NCBI RefSeq assembly: GCF_030247185.1
Contig: NC_080571.1
Location: forward strand, 81,960,525 to 82,024,524
Source of the DNA: Malaya genurostris
Lineage: Eukaryota; Arthropoda; Insecta; Diptera; Culicidae
Length of the DNA: 64,000 bases
Direction of reading: 5' to 3'
How positions within the stretch are numbered: the first letter of the stretch is position 1; the number at the start of each line of letters is the position of its first letter. This document shows positions 30,646 through 42,895 of this stretch, in pieces. A program made the translations under genes and the position numbers. The notes beneath the pieces were generated by a model. It searched no databases. It had not been told where the DNA came from and worked only from the letters and a program-made list of their open reading frames with translations.

Positions 30646-31690
30646 GTTGCAAGTTGGGAATCTTGAGAAGTTTAACTTCAGAAATCAGAAAAACTATTTT
30701 GATCCTGTTTTTTAAATGGTGTTTCTTCACCCACCAGGCAATCGTGTTTCATAAGCGAAATTACGTAGTATCCTCGAGTGTTTCTTTGATTCCCGATTTT
30801 GCTTTGCTTTGCACATTGCCTCAAAGGGAATAGAGGTCAATTCTAATCTACATCTAAACCAAAGAAATTTACTCTTTCTTAGCATTGTTGGACATTCTGT
30901 TTGTTAACTTCAGCGACTCTATTATATCTCCATTTCATCATCTGTGAAGCCGTTCAAATCACATTTTCAAATTTCGCCTTGCTTAATATCACTCGATTGG
31001 GTGAAATTAAGGGCAATTGGAGGGGTTGAGGTCGTTTGTGATGAAATCCATCTTATATTCAGGGTAAAATATTTTATAGATTGTTTTGCGCTTTTCTGTA
31101 AAGCGTCAAATTCGTAGTTTATTTGTATTAAGCACTTTTATCTTTTTTTGGTCCGCAACTGCAAATTGCTTGTCAATGGTGAGATTTTTGTAGTGATAAA
31201 TAAAAAAAATTTCGCATATCATTCATATTCTCATAAATATTACTGTGGGGTTAATGAAAATATTTTTCATTGACTCTTAACTTTCTATACCCCGGGGGGT
31301 TTTAAAATTTGAATCAAATGAACTGATATCATCAGTTCCATCGAAGATTATGGGAAACGTAAAACCACTGTTAGGAATCATTATTACACCGTATGATATA
31401 CCATACACATAAATGAAAGCTTCAAATTATACATTGTTTTACGGAATTTTTCGGATTCTTTTATAGATATAACTTTTTCAAAGTCTCTACTAATGTTTTG
31501 TCACAAGATATAAGTCTTTGCACATAATTCGACCCAAAGATACATAAGAATATATGACTTACTTTAGCACTGTTATTTTTAGTAGTTAGTAGGTCAAGGA
31601 TCAAAATACAATAAAATGTGAAAAATAATCAGCAGTTTTAACACACAAAAAAATTGCGTAGTTGGATCTCATATAATTTGACAATCACTC
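30646..31690. other. No gene recognised
   Basis: AT-rich DNA without supported genes or terminal repeats. It may be intergenic or intronic. Confidence 0.3.
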
Positions 31691-31699
31691 AAAAAAAAC

Positions 31700-31890
31700 T
31701 CGTGTCGATAAGTGCAAAAAAATGCTGAAAAAATTCAGCCGTGGTGCTTCAAATTTGGTATAACATCTACACAGGTGACGAAACATAGATTTACTCATAT
31801 GAGCCCGAAACTAAACAGCAATTGACTGTATGGGTGTTACAAAAAGAACCAAATCCAACAAAAGTTGTTCGCGCTGTTTTCATCTTTCCG
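31700..31890 (+). pseudogene. Mariner transposase fragment
   Basis: Translation near 31760-31875 gives NIYTGDET followed, after a stop, by IYSYEPETKQQLTVWVLQK and EPNPTKVVRAVF. This is the first-Asp block (GDETW.Y.Y.P) of a SETMAR-like mariner transposase. Only this block remains, with one stop replacing the conserved Trp. It differs from the mariner at 23022-26475. Confidence 0.72.
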
Positions 31891-32126
31891 CTAAATATAT
31901 AAGTAACAACCCTCGTATAACGTAATATTTCGTGGATCTTCGTATTCTAAAAATTCCATAAAAGTGAAGCTCCAACTTCCGGACTGTCGCAATGCGTTAA
32001 AATGTCATTCAGAAACAACAGGATTGAGCTGTAATATAAGTGGCAAAGTCAAATTATTACCGTAAACTCAAACGTTAAATTTGCTTAACTACAATACGAA
32101 TACGTATTTTGAACTACTTTATTCAC

Positions 32127-32378
32127 ACACTAAGAAAAATTTACATCTTTATAGATGCACATAAATGGAGCGTCGCGTTTCACCTACATTCACAATTCAA
32201 AGCATGTAAAGATAAGTCATATCAGTAACTTCACAGTTATTGTACCTGAAACCTACATCGATACAGACGCAAAGTTTATTTTTACATGTTAGTAGATGTA
32301 ATTTTGTGTCATCACCGAAGATATTACGGCATGCTTGAATTTACGTCAAGCGTAAATTTCATTTTTTTCTAAGAGTGC
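32127..32378. mobile_element. Small MITE, about 250 bp
   Basis: CACACTAAGAAAAATTTACA at the left and GTAAATTTCA...TCTAAGAGTG at the right form imperfect inverted ends. The interior has no coding capacity. A similar left end (CACTGAGAAAAATTCTCAC) is at 55550-55568. The target duplication is not clear. Confidence 0.5.
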
Positions 32379-32633
32379 AGTATTCATTAGTTCATACCAA
32401 TAAAAATGACATAAGAAGTGAAATTGGGTTTAATTGATAATTTCCAAGTACAACGATTGATTTAAAATGACCTCAAGAATAGTATGGTGGATTTCTAAAC
32501 AATTGTGCATGTAGACTGTTATTTAGAAGGTTTTTGGCGTGATATCCGAAAGACAAAATACCACCAATCAGAAAATTAACCAATGGCTCATACAGTCATG
32601 CTAAAAGCACTGAAGCCGATGAAGAACTTTAAG

Positions 32634-32656
32634 TACATGTCTCACTAATTCTTTCA
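32634..32656. repeat. Target-site duplication (23 bp), left
   Basis: Identical to 33538-33560, beginning TACATGTCTCAC and ending AATTCTTTCA. Confidence 0.82.
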
Positions 32657-33537
32657 TGTATGTGTGTATGTATGTATGAAGCCACCATCAGTTCAAGGCA
32701 TTACCAGTGTATGCGGGTAGACTTACAGTAGATCCGAATTTGATCATCAGATAGCTTTCATGTAACATCCGACCATATAATAAAGAATTTCGCTGTACTG
32801 GCTTGAACACACCTGATGGTTTGTTTGTTAGAAGGGTGCGTCTTACTCATTTCAGACCTTCAGGGAGAAACACAAAGCTTCCCCAGCGTGACTCAGGTTG
32901 GCAATCCACTCCATCATCCAGTCATTCACTTGTAAGATACCCTGATGCACTCCCTGCCCCTCCCAGTTGTCGATATACTTGAGCATAATACAATACAATA
33001 TAATATAATATAAAACAATAAAATTTGATATAATGCAATGCAGTATAATACCATATAACATAACATAACACAACAGAAGATAATATATAAAATAATATAC
33101 TATGATATAACAGTTAATGTCGCAGTGTAAGTTATGCTCTGATTTCGTCGCAGTACTGCAGGACATATAAGATTCCTTTTTTAATAATCATAATAATTAT
33201 AATAATAGTAATAATAACAATAATAATACTAATAATAACAATAAAATAATAATAATAATAATAGTAATAATAATAACATAATTCAGTTCAATATATAACA
33301 AATACTGCAACAAACAACAGAACCACATGTTGCAATATACCACGATAAATATTGCACTTTAGGATGGGCTTCATACTACAAATCATTTCGCACCCTCTCA
33401 TTCTGCTACAAACGCAGAAGGCGATAGCACCCAGTCGACGCCGTTCTATTGACCAAATGTCATCATAGACGCTCGGGGAGGCATGAGATAGGAACTTGTG
33501 AGGACTTATCTCAGAGTTATCTCACCATTTGACAACC
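32657..33537 (-). mobile_element. Noncoding long-TSD retroposon with AT-array core, copy 2
   Basis: It shares head (minus strand GGTTGTCAAATGGTGAGAT from 33537) and tail (CCTTGAACTGATGGTGGCTT then a CATA-type simple repeat to 32657) with 5996-8138. It is 881 bp with a single head. The core holds TATAA and (AAT)n arrays (33000-33110, 33178-33290). Its 23-bp target duplication differs in sequence from the first copy's, so these are independent insertions. No protein is supported. Confidence 0.68.
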
Positions 33538-33560
33538 TACATGTCTCACTAATTCTTTCA
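33538..33560. repeat. Target-site duplication (23 bp), right
   Basis: Exact repeat of 32634-32656. Confidence 0.82.
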
Positions 33561-34240
33561 CAGCAAGAACTAAATATGGAGTCGTAGAATATATAGTTGT
33601 TGAGCTGCGAATTACATTGTTACGGTGTTGAATATGATCAGTATCTAACGGGGATAACAGATTGGCAAATTGCCATGCGAATGCAACCATACAAAGAAAG
33701 CCGCGAAAATGTTACCGCAGAGACGAGACTCGAACCCGTAGCTATAACACTAGAATCTGAACATGTCCTACAAAAATATAAACTTAAAGTTTTTCGTTAT
33801 AAATGTTTTAGGAGAACGTAGAAATAAAACTAACATTTCACTGAAGTTCTCTACATATTGTTTGATAATTTGATGCGAATCCATCGGTTATTCCAACAGT
33901 TTTTACGGCTAAACGTAAGTGAAAATAAATAAGACAGAGCTTGAGTTAATAGAGTAACTCAAACAAAGCTTTGAGTTCAGTCAATAAATGTAACAATATT
34001 GGAGTGAAATGCGAATAATTTAGATCCTTTAATAATTCTTCAGTCTGAATATGGTTCGAAGACTGTGTACAGCATACTTTTTCATGAAATTTTGACTCGA
34101 ACCGATCTTAGCACGGTTCGTTTTTGGCAACATAATTGTTCGAATATGACACATGTCAACCAGATGATGGCAGCATTTTCGAGTTGAAAGCACTTCCATA
34201 ATTATATTGATTTAAACTACTTACAGCAAAAAATGCTGAA
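33561..34240. other. No gene recognised; possible B-box remnant
   Basis: On the minus strand near 33738-33720 there is CGGGTTCGAGTCTC, a B-box-like sequence, but no matching A box was found. Otherwise AT-rich and unassigned. Confidence 0.3.
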
Positions 34241-34249
34241 AGAACATAA

Positions 34250-35450
34250 CACCCATATACCATTCGATTCAGTTCGACGAGATCAGCAAATGCGTGTGTG
34301 GAAAATAATTTCACTTAATTTTCTCGGAGATGACTCAATCGTGTTCTACAAACTCAGATTCATATGAAAAGTCGTACGCTCCCAAACAAGGTACCTGAAT
34401 TACGTTTGGATCCGACTTCTGGTTCCGGAACTACAGGGTGATATGTGAAACGAAATTAAAATAGTGTTACTCATTTTTCTCGTAGATGACTAAACCGGTC
34501 TAAGATTCAAATGAAATCTAGGAACCATAAAATAAACTATAAATGAAAGGTCTTAAGATCCTAACAAACATGTCGCTTTCTAGTCAGATCCAACTTCCGG
34601 TATATGTGATACAGGGTGATTAGTATAAAAATGTCCATTTCACATAAATTTATCAGGTTTATCGGGTTTGCAGATTTGGATTGTTGATAACCAAATTAAC
34701 TTATTTCAGTTTTAGCGGTATTCAGTTTTCGATTCGAAAGGTACCCAAAAATTTAATTCTCCTTACGATTTCTCAAAGATGTTTATACGGATTTTCAAAC
34801 AGTTTGAATCAAATGTAAACTAAACAGCTCCCGAGGTGGATTTAACTGACTTCGGCTTCACCGATTTTAGAATTCCGCTTCCAGTATCGAATCGTTTCTC
34901 AAAGCTCAATCGTTTTCTCGAAAGGCCAAATCGAATTTCAAAAACAAAAATTCAAATTAAAGGATTTATGGTCCCATACAAAATTAATGAATTTTACCCC
35001 ATTCTGGAATTACAGGATGATGAGCTTTTAAAATTCATACCGATATAGAAGATGACAATCCAAAAATGCTTCAAAGTTAGACTCAAAACGATTGCAATTT
35101 ATTCGTCATATTAATTTATGGCCATACGAATCTTTGTGGGTTATGCTGGTTCCTGAAAACCGGTTCTGGTAGTACCGTAAATAATGACGAAAAACTCTAA
35201 AGTGGAACTTATTTCGACATCTCATGAAATGTTCAATCGATTATTACACGTTTAGATTCAAATTCGATCCGATTTGCAGTTTCGACATTACAAGGTAATG
35301 AGTTAATAGAACTTTAAATTGCCGCTTGAAACGACGGTCATTAAAATAATGTCATGAGAACTAAAACACCGAAGAATATTCAAGCAAAAAACACATGCGG
35401 ATAATAAAAAAAGGTATCATCTCACTGCTAGGTGGATTAAGCACGTTTTT
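34250..35450 (+). repeat. Family M modular repeat
   Basis: It starts at CATATACCATTCGATTCAG (34254) and ends at ATCTCACTGCTAGGTGGATT near 35435. At least four modules are present, diverging toward the right. An open frame at 34836-35048 is a by-product of the repeat. Confidence 0.65.
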
Positions 35451-35459
35451 ATATATTAA

Positions 35460-37304
35460 ATAGGTATAGAATTCACCCGAACTAAAGAAAAAATTGCTGA
35501 GTTGTGGAAAAGCATGTAAGTTTCATTCGTATTCACGTTATCCAGCTATGGCTCTGACTTTACCCACCCGTAATTTAAAAAAAAATCGTCTCTCTGGGAC
35601 TTTTGAGATTTTCGAAACCGAAACCTTTTTTGTTATCTCGGAAAATCTTTTTTTTTCATATAATCGATTCTCTTGGGATAAACGTTCTAGAATTACACGA
35701 AACGAGATAGTTCCCATTCAGATGAAGATGGATTTTGGGGCCACTGAAAAACTCAACACAATCCTCTTTGCGGACTTGGGGCTGGCATACATGGTTTGTG
35801 CTTGAATCTCTTCTTTTGCGCATATTCGCACTTAAACTTCGGACATGAATTCAAGATTCATTAACCTTTTTACATGGTAACATGTACACTTTAGCACAAA
35901 CCGATACCCGTGGGGTACCAAAATCCCTAAACGATTATTGCAAATATAACTTACAAATTAATGAGAAATTTTCCTGAAGCCGATGGCCAGATTAGTCGAT
36001 GAAGTTTTTCGTCGCGACAATTTTTCCCGTGCTAAATTATAATGTAATTGCTGTGTACATCCAGATTTCAGCACTCCCACGGATATCGCGTCCGCAATCC
36101 TGATCCTGATGGTCCCACACTTCGTCGGAGCTTTGCGTGAGGTACATTTCTAGTCCTACATAAGACGAGCATCGTCTGCGAAAGCGGTTCACCTGTTGGT
36201 GCCTTGACTGAAACTGTCATCATTTTTCACGCAGGTTCTGTCTCACTCGGCTGGCTTGAGAAGAGCCAAAGAGCCCAGCAGAAAAGTACAGTTGCATGTA
36301 CGACGGCAAAGCCAATTTCCAAACCGTCGAAGAAAAATTAGAGCACTTGACAGTGACAACCCCGACAAAATACCCCACTGACACAGAAATACTCGAGGAA
36401 TGCAAATGACAAATTCCTGCGCAAACATCCCACAGTCAATCTCCCACGTTAACTAGCTAATCCCCCTAATTAAAACAGTTGACAGTTAGAAATCAATCTT
36501 GTTCTAACCGACTCATTTCCCATCCTTGCCCGGCTGAGTCTCGCAGTCTCGAAGGATGTTCCCGGTATGTTTTGTCAGCTGCCGGCTCGACCTCGGCCAC
36601 GGTTCAATCAATGAACAAAGTTCCAGCTTAGCAATAAGAATGTTCGCGTCTAGAAAAACCGGGACGTATGAAGAAACAGCGAGAAACGAGAAACGGAAAA
36701 ATCTCGTTTTCGGTGAATCGCTTGAATAATCGTTTCAATTTTTCACTTGTCACAACTATCTAGACGTGGTTGTGACTTGCGGGTGATACGCAATGAAACC
36801 AGAAAATTGGTTTGCCGTTAAATAGGAACACTTCTGGGGGCTGCAGTTTGGGACGTACGTGCGACGAAGGACTTGTTTTGGCGCGGATGACTGCAAGGAA
36901 GGAGTAGCAAGCAAGTAACAACGAAGGCAGCAGCCACTACCAGTCAGTCAGTCAGTCAGTCAGTTTGTTAGTCTGTCTGTTTGACTGTATGTCTGCCGGT
37001 CTACCAGCCAGCCCCGTCGATGAGTGAGTTGTTGGATGTGTCAGCCAATCCGGCTTTAGTTATGAATGGATAGGATGTGGTGCATCGATCGAGAACCAGT
37101 TGTCTCACCTTGTGAGCCTTGTCAGGTGGCACCAGCAATGAAACGGATGTCGCAAACGGGAGGATGTCCCATGTTGGGAATTGTGTCTCGATTTTTAAAC
37201 GATTCAAGATGCACTGAGAAGGGGTTAAATTTGTTCTGTATGCGGAAAGATTTTCATCATTTGGTTACTATTCAGATAGAGAATTTATGGCTTTAGAAAA
37301 GTTG
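35460..37304. other. Possible host DNA, no gene recognised; short (CAGT)n
   Basis: Higher GC at 36050-37150, with a (CAGT)n microsatellite at about 36939-36964. No domain is recognisable in the open frames on either strand. No repeat signature was found. Confidence 0.3.
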
Positions 37305-37306
37305 TA

Positions 37307-38247
37307 CAGGGTCCGGCACTCGAAGTGTAACCAATTAAAAAGGCCATAAATTCAGTTTGGAAAATTACTTTTACTTAATTCAAAGTACAAAATGTGTAAA
37401 AATAATACAAAATTCAGAATCAATTCACTTTTGCTCGATATGACCACCTTTTGCCTTGACTATGGCCTTGAGATGGTCAAAAAACGAATCGCAAGTTGCC
37501 GAATGTGACTTGCAGGTATTTTGGCCCACTCGCGGACAATAACTTTTTTCAGCGTCTCGAGACTGGTGTATCTTTTAGTTCGGACTTTGCTCTCCAAAAT
37601 GGCCCAAAGAGAATAATCCATTGGATTCGCATCTGATGAATTCGAGAGCCATTGTGTGGACGTGATGAAGTTCGGAACGTTGTTTTTCAGCCATTCTTGG
37701 TTCACTCGAGCTTTGTGAGACGGTGCCGAGTCCTGCTGAAACGTCCATGGTCTGCCACCGAAATGTTTGTCTGCCCACGGCTTCAAAGCAACCTCCAGAA
37801 TACTTATTCGATAATATGTCGCATTTACCTTGACGCCAGGCTCGATGCAAACGATTGGAGAGCGCCCATCTGCGGTTACAGCGGCCCAAACCATTATCTG
37901 TTGCGGGTGCTGCCTCCTGGTGGCCAATCGATGACTCAAATTCTCGTATGAACGGTCGGTCAAGTAAACCCTATCGTTTTGAGAGTTTACGAATTGCTCA
38001 ATTGGAAAAATTTTCTCGTCAGAAAATACAATGTTCGGAAATTGACCGCTTTCGGCCAAACGAAGCAACTCCTTCGCTCTCTCAAGTCAAGATTTTTTTT
38101 TCGCGTTCACTTTTGGCAAAATGCTTTCTTGCGCTTGTAAACAATACAACTCCGAACTGTCATTTAGCAAATTTCTAGAGAGCTGATGCCCGTGCGTCAG
38201 CTGCGCGAGCGGTCTGAAGTTGGTTACACTTCGAGTGCCGGACTCTG
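37307..38247 (-). mobile_element. maT-type DD37D mariner, copy 1
   Basis: Inverted ends CAGGGTCCGGCACTCGAAGT and ACTTCGAGTGCCGGACTCTG are flanked by TA (37305-37306, 38248-38249). The element is 941 bp, shorter than the usual 1.3 kb, because the part encoding the N-terminal DNA-binding region is deleted. A close relative is at 59125-60064. Confidence 0.87.
37460..38068 (-). pseudogene. maT-type DD37D transposase, N-terminal deletion
   Basis: The frame covers the catalytic domain of a Tc1/mariner transposase: NIVFSDEKIFPIEQ (first Asp), WTFQQDSAPSHKA (second Asp) and NPMDYSLWAILESKV (third Asp). I count 37 residues between the second and third Asp, giving DD37D, the maT signature. The C-terminal IRQLAIRFLTISRP end is present. 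The paired helix-turn-helix domain normally preceding this is gone; the frame begins at MLRLAESGQ after an internal deletion. Reading is otherwise open over 202 codons, so decay is recent, but the product lacks DNA binding. Confidence 0.85.
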
Positions 38248-38255
38248 TAGATCAT

Positions 38256-38790
38256 GTTTAAACAAGAAACACTTTAAAGTGGTGTCGAGATATGAAGCAT
38301 TGTTTGTTGGGGACCCCTAAAATCAAATTTTTTCATCATAAATTTCTTCAATGAACTTTTAGAATTTTCATATGTTTTACAATAATATTTTAATCATCAA
38401 AATCAGTGTTGGGAAAATCCTGATCAGAAAAAGTTCATTTTATTATCATTCGTGAACAATATTTTCAAGAGATTTTGTATAAAACATAGTGACTGAAAAA
38501 AAACCTCCGAAATTTTCATTCATGAAACAAGCATCCACAAAACTCAGAACCTCAAAGATCACAAGTGATTTTTCGTATCAGCGAAACTTAATAACGAAAT
38601 ATCGCTTAACCGCTAATCGAAAGGGAGAAGAGTGTCCGATCATATTTCGATGCTGAATTATCACTACGTTTCAGTTCGACACCGTTGTGAGATTTAATTA
38701 TTATATTTTCAGCAATAATAGTATCTCTACTGAATAAATTCGAAACTGAATCGCAATTGAGAAATTATGGCTGCAATATTTTCGATGTAC
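38256..38790. other. Unassigned; possible MITE start
   Basis: CAGTGTTGGGAAAATCCTGA at 38405 resembles a hAT MITE terminus, but no matching right end was found. No gene is supported. Confidence 0.3.
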
Positions 38791-39240
38791 GTAGGGCAAA
38801 GTTCCGAAATCGGTAGTCGGATCCCGATGAAGTTCAGGAATATTATATGGGGCCATAAGACCTTCTACTTGAACCTTAATTCGTGAAATTCTGTCAAACC
38901 GCCCTGTAAATTTTCCACTTATCGCGCTTTAGTTCCGAAACCAAAAGTCGGATCGAGATGAAATGTTACGGAAAATTTTACAAAACTACAAGATTCATTT
39001 GAATCTTATTTTGTGAAAATTGGTTCAGCCATTTCGGAGAAAATTAGGAGCACATTTTTTCCTAAATTTTCACATATTTTCCTGTATCTCCGGAACCAAA
39101 AGTCGAATCCAAATGAAATTCAATAGCAGGCTATGGGTCTATAAGAACTTTCATTTGAAGCGAAGTTTGTGAAAATCGGTTCAGTCGATTAAAAATCGGT
39201 TTTCACAGAGATTATATAGCCTTTCTGAATGAGAAAGGCA
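38790..39240 (-). repeat. Family M modular repeat
   Basis: Three modules with 'GTTCCGAAATCGGTAGTCGG' and related text, ending with AATGAGAAAGGC at 39230-39241. Confidence 0.62.
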
Positions 39241-39589
39241 AACATAATTTTTCTTTCAACTATACTAAATTCTTTTACATAGTCTTTATAACCACCTAAA
39301 TCATTGCAGAAAATACCAAATCGATCGGACCGATCGTTTCTGAGATGAATATTATTGAAAATTATCAAGAGATTTTTTCTTATTCCCTTCCCAAAAGTAA
39401 GGCTAGAGATAAAAAAGGTGATGAAAACTGTTTCTTTGGCCATAAATCACGCTAAAAAAAATCATAAAATTTGAGCCAAATAAAAAAGTTCAAAAATTAA
39501 AATTCAAAAAAATCTGTCATTTACGGTGGAATCGCTCAGCAGAAACATTCAGTTATCAACCAATTAGTTTACTTTCTTCGTATGTATTT

Positions 39590-40945
39590 TTTCTGAAAAA
39601 AAAATTTTTAGTTAAAGATGATGTCTGTTATATTGAACTCCCCTTTTTTTTAGTGAACTTACTACAGCTCTCCTCCATGATTACCAGTACGACCACCTCT
39701 GAGTAGTGTAGAAAGTATCTGTGCTCTTCAAAAATGATCGATACCCACATTTGGTACATGCGCCAAACTTGGTGACGATTTGTTTGGTTGTTTCGTAGTT
39801 ATGCTAAAACTTGCATACATTCGCGTTCATAGGCAGATAAAGATTATTGTCCCATAGTTCTTTAAGTATCCCGGCGAAATAGAACCAGATCTTTGGAAAT
39901 TAATATAATTTTGCGTTGCATTCAAATTAACGATAGCAACACTATCTAGCACGACCTTCAAATTATTGCAAATTATTACAAAAAAATGAGAGATGAAAAC
40001 TGATTTTTCTTCTCCAAGTCTGAATCCTTACCCCTCTCTTGTTTGTCGACAAACAAGAAAATGTTGCAATAAACATCCGTTTTTAGAGGAAATTGCTACG
40101 TATTCCACCCTTTCTCTGCAATGAATATCTAAGCTCGTGGAGAAATATAAAAAAATAGGTTTATGACCACCTCTGAATTGTAAAAATACACTGTACCAAG
40201 TTTGGTGATGATTTACTGTGTTGTTATGGAACTTTGCTGATATATACAAACAATTTGACTTCCAACCACTTTATAAGCTATCCTTTTACGCGTATAAATA
40301 TACTGACGATCATCTCTTAGTTGTTATAATCATATGTGCCTGTGGGAAAATGTCGGTTGTTCGCAAACTCCAATTAAACACCCCCTCCCCCCTCCCTTAA
40401 AATATCCAACCTATCAACATAAATAATACCATGTGCCAAGTTAGGTGAGGTACTGCAGTACTTAGCAAGAAGTATCATTTCATGGACAATTCTATCAACT
40501 TCCTTTTTTAGAGGCACTCATTATATCCACCCCCCACAAATACCCTTAATACCTTATTTGAGTTTTTTCAAAATACATGTATGGTCTTCAAAAAGTATCG
40601 ATTCTCTTTAGATTAGATAAATTTCGAAATTGCCTCCCATATTAAGGACGCTTGCTACACACTTTCTCCCTGAAAATGTCCTAATGATATTCTCTGAAGA
40701 GCAAGAAATATCTGTGCCAAGTTTGATAGCAATCCGTTGAAAAGTTCCGGAGTTATGTCGTCACAAACATTAAACGCCTTTTTTTAAGGCACATGCTACA
40801 TCCGCCCCCCCACATAATCATATCTACGGTATGAAAAAGTATCTATGGTCTTCAAAACGTATCGATTCTTACCAAATTAGATAAATTTTGTCATGACCCC
40901 CTGTTAAGGCTACTTGCTACGCTCCCTGTCCCGCTAAAATACCCT
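39590..40945. repeat. Second modular repeat family, about 500-bp period
   Basis: Similar blocks recur: 'ACCACCTCTGA' then 'CCAAACTTGGTGACGATTTG' or 'CCAAGTTTGGTGATGATTTA' (about 39690, 40170, 40690), each followed by a 'TTATG...ACTTTGC' type stretch. 'TGGTCTTCAAAAAGTATCGATTC' variants (cut at 20: TGGTCTTCAAAAAGTATCGA) occur at 40583 and 40848. There is no coding capacity; I do not know the family. Confidence 0.45.
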
Positions 40946-40954
40946 TATGACCAT

Positions 40955-41412
40955 CTCTGAAGAGCAATAACTAAATATGGTGTTTCAGTAGTTCCGTCTT
41001 GTTGAAACCAAATATCAGGTATGTCCAATTCTTCCATTTTGGGCGGAACAAATCGTTAGTCACCACACGATAGCGTTCGCCATTCACAGTAACATTCCGC
41101 TCATCATCGCCTTTGAAGGAGTACGACCCGATGATGCCACCGGCCCATAATCCACGCCAAAAAATGACTTTTACGGGATGCATTGGTAGCTCTTGCAATG
41201 CTTCAGGGAGGTCTTCACTCGAGATGCGGCAATTTTGCTTGTTGACGTATCAATTTAACCAGAAATGAGCTTCGTTGCTGAACATAATTTTTCGATAAAA
41301 AAGTGTATCTCTTAACCTCTTTACCGAGTTTGATAATGACACAAGACACGATTCACGCGTGATCTGTCAAAAACAGTGTTGCCAAAAAGATACCAGCAAA
41401 AAAATCACCCTT
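40955..41412 (-). pseudogene. DD41D mariner 5' fragment
   Basis: On the minus strand the right end AAAGGGTGATTTTTTTGCTG begins the element (41412 downward), and 41198-40971 encodes MQELPMHPVKVIFWRGLWAG and GIIGSYSFKGDDERNVTVNG, homologous to residues 34-83 of the frame at 21951-21331. Only the 5' half remains; a frameshift follows VTNDLFRPKW. It preserves the true 5' terminal region that the copy at 21224-22149 has lost. Confidence 0.78.
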
Positions 41413-41414
41413 TA

Positions 41415-41534
41415 GTTAGTAAGTTACCAAATAAATTCCTTTGTAACCATTACACTTTACATGTAGGTTACAATTTTCCGTACAAAAAAAAATCACAGAA
41501 TTGCGGAAGCAAATGGTGTCTTAATGGTAATAAC
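41415..41534 (+). mobile_element. Jockey-type LINE 3' end, left part
   Basis: The sequence from AGTTAGTAAGTTACC to ATGGTAATAAC matches the 3' region of the LINE at 44965-45075. It continues at 43997-44290 after the hAT-like element. The 3' end of this LINE family occurs three times here. Confidence 0.7.
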
Positions 41535-41700
41535 AGGGTGGCAAGTGAATTAGCGATTTCAATTTCCCTTTTTTTCCCGGTTTTCCCGGTGCGCGAGACT
41601 AAAAATTCCCGGTTTTTTAACATGTCCAAAAAACATCGAGAGTTGAGAAACAACTATTTTTCGGGTATCTCTTTGAAACTACGATTAAAACTCTCATCCA

Positions 41701-41866
41701 ATTCCCTACACAAAAATCTCAGAATTGCGGAAGCAAATGATGTCTTCATGGTAATAACCAAATCATATATATATAACAGGGCTGAAAAGTCACCACTTGT
41801 GGCTGAACACCCAATTTAAATCTTAATAATTTAATTTTAACTCATATTCCAATAAATAGTTATAAT

Positions 41867-41890
<24 letters not shown>
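41701..41890 (+). mobile_element. 5'-truncated LINE 3' end nested in the hAT-like element
   Basis: Flanked by AAAACTCTCATCCA at 41687-41700 and 41891-41904, with a poly-A tail (41863-41890). Copy 1 shows the uninterrupted site at 2136-2152. It belongs to the same LINE family as 44635-45198. Confidence 0.85.
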
Positions 41891-41899
<9 letters not shown>

Positions 41900-42686
41900 A
41901 TCCACAGTTTGTCCAAACGTTCATCTTCTGAACCAACAGTATCATCCAGCCCAATGTATTCCATCTTTATTTCGTCTTTTACTTCGCCAGTAACTTCGAT
42001 GTAGCAATAGGATTAAATCAAGAATCACGTATCTCCAACGGTGATGAAAGTGATCAGTCTGGCATTTCATGCAGGAATGAAGCAACAAAATTCTTGCAAA
42101 TTTCTTGAAAAATCAACACAATTTATTTAAACTTCTTGCTTTTTTCCAAGAATGCTCTTAAGCGCAGCTTTCACATCATATTTGACGATTATTGGTGGTG
42201 TTTTGTAGTTTTCCAGAAATAACATCCGTTATTTAAAAGCCTAATGATGAAAAATTAAAATTTAAAGTCTTACAATTAAAATTAAAATAATTATTTTTCG
42301 AACTATTCAATCTTTTTCAAGACTACCACTGAACCAGTCTTTTAAAGGCTATCTGGATAATCAGTCCTTCTTAAAACTTATGCAAGTTAGGAGTGTATTC
42401 TAGAAATCGACAAAACCGTTCATTTCAAAGAACTGTTGAAAACTTGGTAGTTGTACCGAAAGAATTAGTTCTATTGAACCGTTCTTTCGTTTTCTGAAAC
42501 TTTGTATGTTCCTTCGAAAATAATATGAGAGCTATAAATTATATTTTGTAGTAAACAGATTCAATAATAGTGAAGTCTTTTAGCATGTAATCTACCAATA
42601 ATCATTCTCTTTTGTATACATTTTCAAAGTACGCGAACTTCTACCACAAACCCGATTCCTTCTAACAAGTGACTAACGAGTTCTAA

Positions 42687-42895
42687 GTGACGTCTCGTGA
42701 CTAAATTTACGGGTTGTGCACTGCTTATATGGTATGATATCAGAACCGTTTCGACGTTGCAACTGAGCCAGCAATTTGTTTTCAACTGCCATAAGCATAA
42801 ACCACTGAAACCTCTCCTGAATGTGTGCATACAAGTTCTCACAGAGTTGACAGTTTGATCAGTTGTGCAGTGCACGAGGTGCACATGAGGACCAT
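42687..42895 (+). mobile_element. CAGTGGCG-type MITE, decayed nested copy
   Basis: It begins AGTGACGTCTCGTGAC and includes TTACGGGTTGTGCACTGC, colinear with the MITE at 2559-2775 and in the same position of the host element. The right end has lost part of its inverted repeat. Confidence 0.65.

Noticed and set aside
37855..38178. 107-codon plus-strand frame across the maT transposase
   Set aside because: It is antisense to the DD37D transposase and recurs in copy 2 only because the elements are homologous.
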